Under the pieces are notes generated by a model that saw only the letters and a list, made by a program, of their open reading frames with translations, made no database searches and was not told the DNA's origin. Below are positions 36,961 through 46,716 of a DNA stretch of 64,000 nt, one piece after another. Made by a program: the position numbers and the translations under genes. The first letter of the stretch is position 1; each line of letters opens with the position of its first letter. The stretch is from Kitasatospora aureofaciens (GTDB taxonomy: Bacteria; Actinomycetota; Actinomycetes; Streptomycetales; Streptomycetaceae): NCBI RefSeq assembly GCF_019192735.1, contig NZ_JAHTKP010000001.1:372001-436000 (forward strand). The letters are read 5' to 3'.

Positions 36961-38001
36961 ATGACGACGAGCGGCGACATCATCCCGCAGCCGGTGGTCC
37001 GGCTGCGCGAGCTCGCGCTGAGCGCGGCCGGCGCGGCCGGCGTCCGGGCGGCGGCCCGGCTGGGCCTGGCCGACGCGCTCGGCGAGGAGCCCGCCGGCGC
37101 GGCCGAGCTGGCCCGGGCCGTCAACGCGGACCCGGACACCCTGCAGCGGCTGCTGCGCGCACTGACCTGCTACGGCGTGTTCGCCGAGCAGCCCGACGGC
37201 CGGTACGCGCACACCGACGCCTCCCGGCTGCTGCGCGAGGACACCCCGCGCAGCCTCAAGGACATGGTGCTCTGGGGCACCGAACCGTGGACCTGGGAGC
37301 TGTGGGGGCACCTCGACGAGGCGGTGCGCACCGGCAAGGCGGTCTTCCCCGAGCTGCACGGGATGGACTTCTTCGACCACCTGCACGAGCACGCGCCGGA
37401 GTCGGCCGCGGTCTTCGACCGGGCGATGACCCAGTCCAGCCGGCTCTCCGCCCTCGCGCTGGCCGACCGGCTGGACCTGAGCGGCGTCGGTACGGTGGTG
37501 GACATCGCCGGCGGCCAGGGGCACGTCCTGGCCACGCTGCTGGAGCGCCACCCGGGGCTGCGCGGCACCCTGCTGGACCTGCCCGAGGTGGTGGCCGGGG
37601 CCGACCCGCGGCTGCGGCCCGGCGGCGCGCTCGCCGACCGCGCGACGCTGCTGGCCGGCGACTGCCGGCGGGAGATCCCGGTCGCGGCCGACGTGTACCT
37701 GCTGAAGAACATCCTGGAGTGGGACGACGAGAGCACCGTCCTGACCCTGCGCAACGTGGTGCGGGCGGCCGGGCCGGGCAGCCGGGTGATCGTGGTCGAG
37801 AACCTGGTGGACGGCAGTCCGGAGCTGCGGTTCACCACCGCGATGGACCTGTTGCTGCTGCTCAACGTCGGCGGCCGCAAGCACACCACGGCCGGGCTGG
37901 TCGCGCTGTTCGAGGAGGCGGGTCTGACCGGGGCCGAGGTCCGCCCGGTCAACTCGTACCTGCACCTGGTCGAGAGCGTGGTCCCGGAGCGGACGGGCTG
38001 A
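36961..38001 (+). CDS. oxyF: C6 methyltransferase candidate (OxyF-like)
   Basis: The protein is 346 residues, a class I SAM methyltransferase of the DnrK/TcmO dimeric type. Its helical N-terminal domain has LQRLLRALTCYGVFAEQPDGRYAHTDASRLL; the SAM site is VVDIAGGQGHVLATLLERHPGLRGTLLDLPEVV; and VYLLKNILEWDDES holds a Lys where related O-methyltransferases have a catalytic His. In tetracycline biosynthesis OxyF C-methylates pretetramid at C6. Position next to H and G in the order I-H-G-F supports that assignment over OxyT. It is the last gene of the operon, ended by a hairpin at 38018-38051. Confidence 0.82.
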   Translation: MTTSGDIIPQPVVRLRELALSAAGAAGVRAAARLGLADALGEEPAGAAELARAVNADPDTLQRLLRALTCYGVFAEQPDGRYAHTDASRLLREDTPRSLKDMVLWGTEPWTWELWGHLDEAVRTGKAVFPELHGMDFFDHLHEHAPESAAVFDRAMTQSSRLSALALADRLDLSGVGTVVDIAGGQGHVLATLLERHPGLRGTLLDLPEVVAGADPRLRPGGALADRATLLAGDCRREIPVAADVYLLKNILEWDDESTVLTLRNVVRAAGPGSRVIVVENLVDGSPELRFTTAMDLLLLLNVGGRKHTTAGLVALFEEAGLTGAEVRPVNSYLHLVESVVPERTG

Positions 38002-38017
38002 CCGCGCCACTGCAACT

Positions 38018-38051
38018 GCCGCTGCCCCCGGACGAGTTCGGGGGCAGCGGC
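38018..38051 (+). terminator. Terminator of the oxyI-F operon
   Basis: Perfect 12-base arms (38018-38029 and 38040-38051), 16 bases past the methyltransferase stop. Confidence 0.8.
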
Positions 38052-38089
38052 GGTTCGGCGCCCCCCACAGACAGGACGACACAGCACGA

Positions 38090-38118
38090 CGCCCCGCCGG
38101 CGCGCGGCCGGCGGGGCG
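38090..38118 (-). terminator. Terminator of the aminotransferase gene
   Basis: CGCCCCGCCGG (38090-38100) pairs with 38108-38118, 12 bases past the minus-strand stop. Confidence 0.7.
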
Positions 38119-38129
38119 AGGTCCGTACG

Positions 38130-39221
38130 TCAGCAGCCCTCGGCGAGCCGCTTCACCGCCTGCTCGACCCGCTCGTCGGTCTCGGTGACGGCCACCCGGA
38201 CGTGCCGCGCACCCGCCGCACCGTAGAACTCCCCGGGCGCCACCAGGATCCCGAGGTCGGCCAGCGCGCCGACGGTCGTCCAGCACGGCTCGTCCCTGGT
38301 TGCCCAGAGGAACAGCGCGCCGGCCGAATGGTCGATCCGGAAGCCGTTGTCCACCAGGGCCTGCCGCAGCACCGCGCGCCGCCGGGCGTAGTGCTCGCGC
38401 TGCTGCGCCAGGTGGGAGTCGTCGCCGAGCGCGGCCACCATCGCGGCCTGCACCGGGGCGGGGACCATCTGGCCGGCGTGCTTGCGCACCTCCAGCAGCG
38501 TGGCGATGACGTCCGGGTCCCCCGCGGCGAAGCCCGCCCGGTAGCCGGCCAGGTTCGACCGCTTGGACAGCGAGTGCACGGCCAGCACGCCCCGGTGGCT
38601 GCCGCCGCTGACCTCGGGGTGCAGCACCGAGCGGGTCCCGCCCTCCCAGACGTGGTCCAGGTAGCACTCGTCGTTCACCACCAGGGTGCCCTGCTCCCGC
38701 GCCCAGGCGACGATCGCGCGCAGTTCGGCGGTGCCGAGCACCCGGCCCTCCGGGTTGGACGGGGAGTTCAGCCAGAGCACCCGGGGGGCGGGGCCGTCAT
38801 AGGTCAGCGGCGAGTCCGTCCGGACCAGCTTGGCGCCGGCCAGCCGGGCGCTCACCTCGTAGGTGGGGAAGGCGAGTTCGGGGACGAGGACGATGTCGCC
38901 GGGGCCCAGTCCCAGCATGGTGGGCAGCCAGGCGATCAGCTCCTTGGTGCCGACGGCCGGGATCACGGCGTCCGGCTCGACGGTCACCCCCTCGCGGCGC
39001 AGCAGCCAGGCCGCGGCGGCCGCCCGGAGCGCGGGCGTGCCCTCGGTGGACGGGTAGCCGGGGGCGTCGGCCGCGGCGGCGAGGGCCGCGCGGACGGCGG
39101 GCGGGGTCGGGTCGACCGGGTCGCCGAGCGCCAGGTTGACCAACCCGTCGGGGTGGGCGGCCGCGCGCCTGCGGTACGGGAACAGGACGTCCCAGGGGAA
39201 CTTCGGCAGCCGCTCGATCAT
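38130..39221 (-). CDS. oxyQ: PLP-dependent C4 aminotransferase (OxyQ-like)
   Basis: The protein is 363 residues, fold type I class I/II aminotransferase. It has NLALGDPVDPTPPAV, GYPSTEGTPALRAAAAAWL, LNSPSNPEGRVL, VVNDECYLDH and the PLP-Lys near 220 in HSLSKRSNLAGYR. It resembles DapC-type N-succinyldiaminopimelate transaminases, which is also true of OxyQ. Because it sits inside the cluster and overlaps the F420 reductase gene by 4 bases, the role of aminating the C4 ketone of the tetracycline A ring is preferred to lysine biosynthesis. Confidence 0.9.
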   Translation of the reverse strand: MIERLPKFPWDVLFPYRRRAAAHPDGLVNLALGDPVDPTPPAVRAALAAAADAPGYPSTEGTPALRAAAAAWLLRREGVTVEPDAVIPAVGTKELIAWLPTMLGLGPGDIVLVPELAFPTYEVSARLAGAKLVRTDSPLTYDGPAPRVLWLNSPSNPEGRVLGTAELRAIVAWAREQGTLVVNDECYLDHVWEGGTRSVLHPEVSGGSHRGVLAVHSLSKRSNLAGYRAGFAAGDPDVIATLLEVRKHAGQMVPAPVQAAMVAALGDDSHLAQQREHYARRRAVLRQALVDNGFRIDHSAGALFLWATRDEPCWTTVGALADLGILVAPGEFYGAAGARHVRVAVTETDERVEQAVKRLAEGC

Positions 39222-39685
39222 GCCCGCACCCCGTTCCCGACGTTCCCGCTGTTCCCGCTGTTCCCGCTGTTCCCGCTGTTCCCGACGTTGCGGGCCAGCG
39301 GCGGCGCCTGGCAGTCGGAGTCGATGCCCCAGGAGACGATCCGCTCCAGGGTGATCCGGATCAGCTCGTCGTCGACGTGCGGCAGGATCTCCTTGCCGCC
39401 GCGGGGCAGCGCCACCGCGGTGCCCCGGATCTCGATCCCGCGGACGACCCAGCGCTCCGCGTCCACGACGTCGTCCACCACGAGCGAGACCCGCGGATGG
39501 GCTTGGACGTGGCGGTACTTGAGGCTCCGGGCCATGCCGCGCCCGGTCACGTCGACCGTGCCGAGCCCGGCGTTGTAGTGGAAGCCCAGGGGAACGACGT
39601 GCGGCTGCCCGCGGCCGTCCACGGTGGCCAGGCGGGCGAGCGACTGCGAGGCCAGGTACGCGGCCTCGTTCGCGGTGAATGGCAT
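39218..39685 (-). CDS. oxyR: F420-dependent dehydrotetracycline reductase (OxyR/CtcR-like)
   Basis: The protein is 155 residues, a PNPOx-like split-barrel: MPFTANEAAYLASQSLARLATVDGRGQPHVVPLGFHYNAG, SLKYRHVQAHPRVSLVVDDV and GIEIRGTAVALP. OxyR and CtcR are F420-dependent enzymes that reduce the C5a-C11a double bond of the dehydrotetracycline in the last step, and this has their size and cluster context. The C-terminus runs into GNSGNSGNSGNSGNVGN, encoded by about six tandem 9-bp units (39235-39291). Copy number could vary between strains without shifting the frame. Stop and oxyQ start overlap by 4 bases. Confidence 0.88.
   Translation of the reverse strand: MPFTANEAAYLASQSLARLATVDGRGQPHVVPLGFHYNAGLGTVDVTGRGMARSLKYRHVQAHPRVSLVVDDVVDAERWVVRGIEIRGTAVALPRGGKEILPHVDDELIRITLERIVSWGIDSDCQAPPLARNVGNSGNSGNSGNSGNVGNGVRA
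39235..39291. repeat. 9-bp tandem repeat (GTTCCCGCT units) in oxyR
   Basis: Six near-identical 9-base units encode Gly-Asn-Ser/Val steps at the end of the F420 reductase. It is too short and spacer-less to be a CRISPR array. Confidence 0.9.
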
Positions 39686-39744
39686 GGCTGTCCTCTGTCG
39701 GTGGGTCAGGTGGGTCAGGGGCCCTGCCGACGCTAGGCACGCCG

Positions 39745-39756
39745 CTTCGAGCCGCC
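39745..39756. promoter_or_regulatory. SARP-type element CTTCGAGCCGCC (oxyR / oxyS promoter)
   Basis: A 12-mer identical to those at 44878 and 51965, containing TCGAGCC. It lies between divergent oxyR-Q and oxyS. Confidence 0.55.
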
Positions 39757-39855
39757 TTGGTGCCGGCCGCACGGGCGGCGATCGCCGCTGGACTCCGGCT
39801 CGAATCCCGGCTGACAGCGTGAGCCCGTCGTACCGGACCGAGACCGGAGGTCGTA

Positions 39856-41328
<1,473 letters not shown>

Positions 41329-41405
41329 CCACACCGGCTCACCTGACCACACCGACCCACGGGCTCACCACACCGGCTCACCGCCTCACCACACCGACTC
41401 ACCGA
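41329..41405. repeat. Imperfect repeats in the oxyS-oxyT spacer
   Basis: Units like CACACCGGCTCACC and CACACCGACTCACC recur four to five times in the only spacer of this operon longer than 20 bases. Confidence 0.7.
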
Positions 41406-41418
41406 GAGAGGACGCACG

Positions 41419-42456
41419 ATGACACCGACCACCGACAGCGCCGCCGCCCGCGCGCGCCGGATCGTCGCGCTCAACACCGCCTACTTCCAGGCGAAGGCCC
41501 TGCAGAGCGCGGTCGAGCTCGGCCTCTTCGAGCTGCTCGCCGACCGCTCCGCCGACGTCGGGCAGATCCGCGCCGAACTGGGCGTCCAGCACCGGCTGTT
41601 CAAGGACTTCCTGGACGCGCTGACCGGCCTCGGCCTGCTGGACGAGCAGGACGGTCGCTACCAAGCCGCGCCGCTCGCACGGGAGTTCCTGCTCCCCGGC
41701 AGCCCCACCTACCTGGGCGGCACCGCCCGCCAGCACGCCCGGCTGCACTACCACGCCTGGGCGCAGCTGACCGACGCGCTGCGCGACGGCAAGGCCAAGT
41801 CGGCCGTGGCCGCGCAGGGCCAGCTTGCCTACCCCACGCAGTACGAGGACCTCGACCGCGCCCGGCAGATCATGCTGCACATGGACGCCCACAACGGCTT
41901 CACCGCCGACGAGTTGGCGCGCGCGATCGACTGGAGCCAGTACACCTCCTTCGTGGACGTCGGCGGCGGGCGCGGCAACGTCGCCTCCCGGATCGCCGCC
42001 GCCCACCCGCACCTGCGCGGCGCGGTCTTCGACCTGCCGGCGCTGCGCCCGCTCTTCGACGAGCTGGTGGCCGAGGCGGGCACCGCCGACCGGGTCGCCT
42101 TCCACGGCGGCGACTTCTTCGCCACCGACCTGCCGGAGGCGGACGTGGTGATCTTCGGCCACGTCCTGCCGGACTGGCCGGTCGCCGACCGCAGGGAGCT
42201 GCTGCGCCGCGCCCACAAGGCGGTGCGCCCGGGCGGACTCGTGGTGCTGTACGACGCCATGATCGACCCGGACGAGCGGGACCCGGAGGTCCTCCTCCAG
42301 CGGATCAACCACACCATGATCCGGGACGAGGCCGGTGCCTACTCGCTCCAGCAGGCCCGCGACTACCTGGTGGAGGCCGGCTTCACGGTCGACCGGATCG
42401 CCGCGTCCGACACCATCACCCGGGACCACTTCGCCATCGGCGTCAAGTCCGCCTGA
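41419..42456 (+). CDS. oxyT: N-methyltransferase candidate (OxyT-like)
   Basis: The protein is 345 residues, class I SAM methyltransferase of the dimeric DnrK-like fold. It has RIVALNTAYFQAKALQSAVELGLFELL and a winged N-terminal domain. SAM binding is through FVDVGGGRGNVASRIAAAHP with VFDLPALRPLFDE; VIFGHVLPDWPVADRRELLRRAHKAVRPGGLVVLYD and the family-like INHTMIRDEAGAYS follow. In oxytetracycline biosynthesis OxyT dimethylates the C4 amine. Adjacency to oxyS mirrors the oxyS-T order. An O-methyltransferase role is an alternative. Confidence 0.82.
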   Translation: MTPTTDSAAARARRIVALNTAYFQAKALQSAVELGLFELLADRSADVGQIRAELGVQHRLFKDFLDALTGLGLLDEQDGRYQAAPLAREFLLPGSPTYLGGTARQHARLHYHAWAQLTDALRDGKAKSAVAAQGQLAYPTQYEDLDRARQIMLHMDAHNGFTADELARAIDWSQYTSFVDVGGGRGNVASRIAAAHPHLRGAVFDLPALRPLFDELVAEAGTADRVAFHGGDFFATDLPEADVVIFGHVLPDWPVADRRELLRRAHKAVRPGGLVVLYDAMIDPDERDPEVLLQRINHTMIRDEAGAYSLQQARDYLVEAGFTVDRIAASDTITRDHFAIGVKSA

Positions 42457-42473
42457 CCGGAAGGGAGTTCTTC

Positions 42474-44141
42474 ATGACCACGCACCAGGGGGAGCAGCCC
42501 GGACAGCCCGGACAGCCGTACGACGTCGTCATCGTCGGCACCGGCCTGTCCGGCACGATGCTCGGCTCGATCCTCGCCAAGCACGGCTTCCGGGTCATGC
42601 TGCTCGACGGCGCCCACCACCCCAGGTTCGCCGTCGGCGAGTCGACCATCGGGCAGACGCTGGTGGTCCTGCGGCTGATCTCGGACCGGTACGGCGTGCC
42701 GGAGATCGCCAACCTGGCGAGCTTCCAGGACGTGCTGGCCAACGTCAGCAGCGCGCACGGGCAGAAGAGCAACTTCGGCTTCATGTTCCACCAGGACGGC
42801 GAGGAGCCGGACCCGGAGCAGACCAGCCAGTTCCGCATCCCCGCGATCGTCGGCAACGCGGCCCACTTCTTCCGCCAGGACACCGACGCCTACATGTTCC
42901 ACGCCGCCGTGCGCTACGGCTGCGACGCGCGGCAGTACTACCGGGTGGAGCGGATCGACTTCGACGACGCCGGGGTCACCGTGGCCGGCGCGGACGGCAG
43001 CACGATCCGGGCCCGCTACCTGGTCGACGCCAGCGGCTTCCGCTCGCCGCTGGCACGGCAGTTGGAGCTGCGGGAGGAGCCCAGCCGGCTCAAGCACCAC
43101 GCCCGCTCGATCTTCACCCACATGGTCGGGGTGGACGCGATCGACGACCACGTGGACACCCCCGCCGAGCTGCGCCCGCCGGTGCCCTGGAACGACGGGA
43201 CGATGCACCACATCTTCGAGCGCGGCTGGATGTGGATCATCCCGTTCAACAACCACCCGGGGGCCACCAACCCGCTGTGCAGCGTGGGCATCCAGCTCGA
43301 CCCGCGGACGTACCCGGCCCGGACCGACCTCACGGCCGAGGAGGAGTTCTGGTCCCACGTGGACCGATTCCCGGCGGTGCAGCGGCAGTTGAAGGGCGCC
43401 CGCAGCGTGCGCGAGTGGGTCCGGACGGACCGGATGCAGTACTCGTCGACCCGCACGGTCGGCGAGCGCTGGTGCCTGATGTCGCACGCGGCCGGCTTCA
43501 TCGACCCGCTGTTCTCCCGCGGGCTGTCCAACACCTGCGAGATCATCAACGCGCTGTCCTGGCGGCTGATGGCGGCGCTGCGCGAGGACGACTTCGCGGT
43601 CGAGCGGTTCGGCTACGTGGAGCGGCTGGAGCAGGGCCTGCTGGACTGGAACGACAAGCTGGTCAACAACTCCTTCATCTCCTTCTCGCACTACCCACTA
43701 TGGAATTCAGTGTTCCGGATCTGGGCCTCGGCCAGCGTGATCGGCGGCAAGCGGATCCTCAACGCGCTGACCAGGACGAAGGAGACCGGCGACGACACGT
43801 ACTGCCAGGCGCTGGACGACAACCCGTACCCCGGGCTGTGGTGCCCGCTCGACTTCTACAAGGAGGCGTTCGACGAGCTCACCGAGCTGTGCGAGGCGGT
43901 GGACGCGGGGCGGACGACGGCCGAGGCGGCCGCGGCGGTGCTGGAGCAGCGGGTGCGCGAGTCGGACTGGATGCTGCCCGCGCTGGGCTTCAACGACCCC
44001 GACACCCACCACATCAACCCGACGGCGGACAAGATGGTCCGGATCGCGGAGTGGGCCACCGGCCACCCCCGCCCGGAGATCCGCGAACTGCTGGCCGCCA
44101 GTGCCGAGGAGGTCAGGGCGGCGATGCGGGTCAAGCCGTGA
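42474..44141 (+). CDS. ctcP: Flavin-dependent halogenase (CtcP-like, tetracycline chlorinase)
   Basis: The protein is 555 residues, ATG after AAGGGAG. It is an FADH2-dependent halogenase: GTGLSG (22-27) and the family motif GESTIG (55-60). A Lys near 98 (GQKSNFGF) is a candidate catalytic lysine, and the halogenase-specific W-x-W-x-I-P motif reads WMWIIP from residue 252. HAAGFIDPLFSRGLSN fits the phenolic-substrate subgroup. Chlortetracycline producers use such an enzyme, CtcP, to chlorinate C7. The reduced flavin would come from the adjacent reductase at 44255. The final codons (MRVKP) are echoed downstream by a 17-bp triple repeat. Confidence 0.93.
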   Translation: MTTHQGEQPGQPGQPYDVVIVGTGLSGTMLGSILAKHGFRVMLLDGAHHPRFAVGESTIGQTLVVLRLISDRYGVPEIANLASFQDVLANVSSAHGQKSNFGFMFHQDGEEPDPEQTSQFRIPAIVGNAAHFFRQDTDAYMFHAAVRYGCDARQYYRVERIDFDDAGVTVAGADGSTIRARYLVDASGFRSPLARQLELREEPSRLKHHARSIFTHMVGVDAIDDHVDTPAELRPPVPWNDGTMHHIFERGWMWIIPFNNHPGATNPLCSVGIQLDPRTYPARTDLTAEEEFWSHVDRFPAVQRQLKGARSVREWVRTDRMQYSSTRTVGERWCLMSHAAGFIDPLFSRGLSNTCEIINALSWRLMAALREDDFAVERFGYVERLEQGLLDWNDKLVNNSFISFSHYPLWNSVFRIWASASVIGGKRILNALTRTKETGDDTYCQALDDNPYPGLWCPLDFYKEAFDELTELCEAVDAGRTTAEAAAAVLEQRVRESDWMLPALGFNDPDTHHINPTADKMVRIAEWATGHPRPEIRELLAASAEEVRAAMRVKP

Positions 44142-44176
44142 TGCGGGTCAAACCGTGATGCGAGTCAGGCCGTAGC
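44124..44176. repeat. 17-18-bp triple repeat at the halogenase 3' end
   Basis: GATGCGGGTCAAGCCGT recurs as GATGCGGGTCAAACCGT and GATGCGAGTCAGGCCGT, the first copy being the coding end. Confidence 0.85.
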
Positions 44177-44186
44177 GACGGGAAGT

Positions 44187-44233
44187 GGCGAGGGCCGCGT
44201 CCGGGGAGCCGTTCCCCGGACGCGGCCCTCGCC
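44187..44233. terminator. Bidirectional terminator, 21-base perfect stem
   Basis: Arms at 44187-44207 and 44213-44233 with a 5-base loop separate the convergent halogenase and flavin reductase genes. Confidence 0.85.
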
Positions 44234-44254
44234 GTCGTTGCGCGTACGGCCCGG

Positions 44255-44830
44255 TCAGCCCTCGGCCGCCAGCGTCAGGGCGGCGGTCCCCGGGTCCTCC
44301 TCCACCGGCCAGCGGGCGTAGGAGCGGCGCCAGTACATCAGCGGGCTGGGCACCTCGGGCCGGGGGCCGCCGGCCACCACCGCGCCGAGCACGATGGTGT
44401 GGTCGCCCGCCTCCACCGCCGCGGCGACCCGGCATTCGGCGTGCGCGACCACGTCGGCGGGCATCACCGGCAGGCCGCCGGAGCTGCCGGGCTCCCACCG
44501 GACGTCCCGGAAGCGGTCGTCGAGCGGCGAGGCGAACCGCGCGGAGGTGGACTCGCCACCGCCGCGCAGCACGTTGACGGCGAACTCGCCGCGCTCCAGC
44601 AGGGCCTTCAGCACCCGGCTCTCCCGGTGGATGCACACCAGCAGCAGGGGCGGGGTCTTGGAGACGCTGCACGCGGCGGAGCAGGTCAGCCCGTACGGCT
44701 CGCCGTCCGGGCCCAGGGTGGTCACCACGGTCACCCCGGTGGGCAGCGCGCCCATGATGGACAGGAAGGTCGGGCCGTCCACCAGGCCGTCGGCCAGGTC
44801 CAGCGGCAGGGGCAGGGGTGCGGGGGGCAT
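44255..44830 (-). CDS. Flavin reductase for the halogenase (CtcQ-like)
   Basis: The protein is 191 residues from ATG 44830, GGAGG just upstream. It is a FMN-binding split-barrel flavin reductase of the HpaC type: FLSIMGALPTGVTVVTTLGPDGEPYGLTCSAACSVSKTPPLLLVCIHRES, VNVLRGGGESTSARFASPLDDRF and HAECRVAAAVEAGDHTIVLGAVVAG. It reduces free flavin with NADH for a partner oxygenase or halogenase. Facing the halogenase across a shared terminator, it is the obvious supplier of FADH2 for chlorination. The promoter has CTTCGAGCCGCC at 44878-44889. Confidence 0.9.
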   Translation of the reverse strand: MPPAPLPLPLDLADGLVDGPTFLSIMGALPTGVTVVTTLGPDGEPYGLTCSAACSVSKTPPLLLVCIHRESRVLKALLERGEFAVNVLRGGGESTSARFASPLDDRFRDVRWEPGSSGGLPVMPADVVAHAECRVAAAVEAGDHTIVLGAVVAGGPRPEVPSPLMYWRRSYARWPVEEDPGTAALTLAAEG

Positions 44831-44877
44831 CGGTCCTCCACTCTCGGCGGGTCGGTGCCCCCATGCTCGCGGGGCGC

Positions 44878-44889
44878 CTTCGAGCCGCC
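44878..44889. promoter_or_regulatory. SARP-type element CTTCGAGCCGCC (flavin reductase promoter)
   Basis: An exact copy of the 12-mer found at 39745 and 51965, 48 bases upstream of the reductase start. Confidence 0.5.
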
Positions 44890-44947
44890 GCCGGGCCGTC
44901 GTCGGGCGAAACCGCCGGGTCAACTGCCCAGCAGGCGGCGGAAAAGC

Positions 44948-44982
44948 GCGTACCCCCGGCACGGGGGCGACCGGGGGTACGC
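44948..44982 (-). terminator. Terminator of the exporter gene
   Basis: GCGTACCCCCGG (44948-44959) pairs with 44971-44982, about 27 bases beyond the minus-strand stop. Confidence 0.75.
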
Positions 44983-45008
44983 GGTTCAGGGGGTGCGGGT
45001 GCGCGCGG

Positions 45009-46544
45009 TCACTCCTCGTCGCGCAGCTCCCGCAGCGGGAAGGTGAGCACGAAGCCCACCGCCAGGATCAGACCGCCGACCAGGAACATCGTGCTGAAGC
45101 CCGCGCCGAAGGCGTCGAGCGCCGAGGCGGTCAGCCGGCCGGTGGAGTCCGGGTCGGAGAGCGCCTGCCGGACGGCCTCGGCACCGTCCCCCGCCCCGTC
45201 GATCCGGCCGGCGGCGACGCCGAACAGCACCGACATGAACACCGCCGCACCGGTGGTGCCGCCGAGCTGGCGGAACAGGCCGGAGGCCGCGTTGGCCACG
45301 CCCAGCTCGGACTTGGGCGCCGCACTCTGGATGGCCAGGGTGATGACGGTCTGGGAGAGACCGATGCCGAAGCCCAGCCAGGCCGCGATCAGCACGATCA
45401 CCCACAGCGGGGTGTCCGCCCCGGTGGCGGAGAGCGACAGCAGCGCGCCGGCCATCGACCCGAGGCCGACGATCGCGGGCTTCTTGTACCGGTTCCACTT
45501 CTTGATGATCTTGGCGCAGATCGTCTGGGAAACGATCGCCCCGGTCATCACCGGGATGATCACCAGCCCGGCGACGGTGGCGCTGCGGCCCTGCACCAGC
45601 TGGAGGAAGAGCGGCAGCGTGGAGACCGTCCCGAAGATGCCCACCCCGATGGTGAAGTTGACGGCGGTGGCCAGGGTGATCCCGCCGCGCCGGAACAGCC
45701 GCAGTGGGACCATCGCCTCCAGCCCGCGGGCCCGCTCGGCCAGCACGAACAGCACCAGGCCGACCAGCGAGAGCGCGAACAGGGCCAGCGAACGCGCCGA
45801 TCCCCAGCCCCAGCCGAGGCCCTCCTCGGCGACGATCAGCAGCGGCACCAGGCCGAGCGCCAGGGCGAGCGCACCCCGGTAGTCGATCGGGTGGTCCACC
45901 CGCTGGTGCGGCAGGTTGAGCGCCTTGCGCACGCTGAGCAGCGCCACCAGGCCGAGCGGCAGGTTGATCAGGAACGCCCAGCGCCAGCCGGTCACGCCCA
46001 GGATCTCGCCGGCGCCCGCGAAGAGGCCGCCGACCAGCGGACCGAGCACACTGGCCGCGACCCAGGCCATCATCAGGTACGAGAAGTAGCGGCCGCGCTC
46101 ACGCACCGGGGCGAGATCGGCGATGACGGCCGTGGGCAGCGACATCAGCCCGGCGCCGCCGAAGCCCTGGACCACCCGGGCGACGGCCAGCGTCTCCATC
46201 GAGTTCGCCAGCGCGCAGGCCGCCGAACCGATGATGAAGACCACGATCGCCGCGAGATAGAGCGGCTTGCGGCCGTAGATGTCGGACAGCTTGCCGTAGA
46301 ACGGCATCGCGATCGTGGAGCTGACCAGGTAGCCGGTGATCACCCAGGCCTGGACGGTCTGCCCGTGCAGCTGGTCGCCGATCGTGCGCAGCGCGGTGGA
46401 GACGATGGTCTGGTCGAGCGCGGCGAGCAGCACGGCCAGCAGCAGCCCGGAGAGCGCCGTGATGATCTGGCGGTGCGTGAAGCCGGCGGGGCCGTCGGCC
46501 TGGTCCGGGGCGGCCTCGTCGGTGTGCGAGGCGGCGTTTGCCAT
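45009..46544 (-). CDS. DHA2-family MFS exporter (OtrB-like, tetracycline efflux)
   Basis: The protein is 511 residues with about 14 membrane helices. It has the DHA2 motifs LDQTIVSTALRTIG in helix 1 (motif D1), GKLSDIYGRKPLYL (motif A) and ARVVQGFGGAGLMSLPTAVIADL (motif C-like). OtrB and related 14-helix proton antiporters export tetracyclines from producers. It is divergent from a MarR gene with two palindromic operators between them, the same arrangement as otrB/otrR. Drug release of the repressor would induce export. Start ATG 46544. Confidence 0.92.
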   Translation of the reverse strand: MANAASHTDEAAPDQADGPAGFTHRQIITALSGLLLAVLLAALDQTIVSTALRTIGDQLHGQTVQAWVITGYLVSSTIAMPFYGKLSDIYGRKPLYLAAIVVFIIGSAACALANSMETLAVARVVQGFGGAGLMSLPTAVIADLAPVRERGRYFSYLMMAWVAASVLGPLVGGLFAGAGEILGVTGWRWAFLINLPLGLVALLSVRKALNLPHQRVDHPIDYRGALALALGLVPLLIVAEEGLGWGWGSARSLALFALSLVGLVLFVLAERARGLEAMVPLRLFRRGGITLATAVNFTIGVGIFGTVSTLPLFLQLVQGRSATVAGLVIIPVMTGAIVSQTICAKIIKKWNRYKKPAIVGLGSMAGALLSLSATGADTPLWVIVLIAAWLGFGIGLSQTVITLAIQSAAPKSELGVANAASGLFRQLGGTTGAAVFMSVLFGVAAGRIDGAGDGAEAVRQALSDPDSTGRLTASALDAFGAGFSTMFLVGGLILAVGFVLTFPLRELRDEE

Positions 46545-46621
46545 TCCTGTTTCTCCCAGCGGTTCCGGTCGGCCGGCCGGGGGGACCGGCCGGCGGCGCG
46601 CATCCCGCGCGACCCACCAAA

Positions 46622-46639
46622 TTGACAAGGTCTTGTCGA
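46622..46639. promoter_or_regulatory. MarR operator 1
   Basis: TTGACAAG-GT-CTTGTCGA is a palindrome of 7-8-base arms. The TTGACA part could also serve as a rightward -35. It lies 78 bases from the exporter start. Confidence 0.65.
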
Positions 46640-46666
46640 ATTGAGAGTAGTGGGTACCGGAGCGGA

Positions 46667-46684
46667 ATGACAAGTTCTTGCCGA
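46667..46684. promoter_or_regulatory. MarR operator 2
   Basis: ATGACAAG-TT-CTTGCCGA repeats operator 1 with centres 45 bases apart. Its minus-strand TTGTCA is a good -35 (18 bases from TACTCT) for the exporter, so binding would block that promoter. TAGGCT at 46705-46710 lies just before the MarR ATG. Confidence 0.65.
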
Positions 46685-46716
46685 AACCCCGGACGGGCTG
46701 CGGTTAGGCTGCCCCC

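Noticed and set aside
38130..39221. Housekeeping succinyldiaminopimelate aminotransferase (dapC)
   Set aside because: Sequence type fits, but it is 4-base coupled to the F420 reductase inside the cluster, so the OxyQ role is preferred. Phylogeny would settle it.
39235..39291. CRISPR array
   Set aside because: Units are 9 bp, contiguous and coding, with no spacers and no cas genes in the window.
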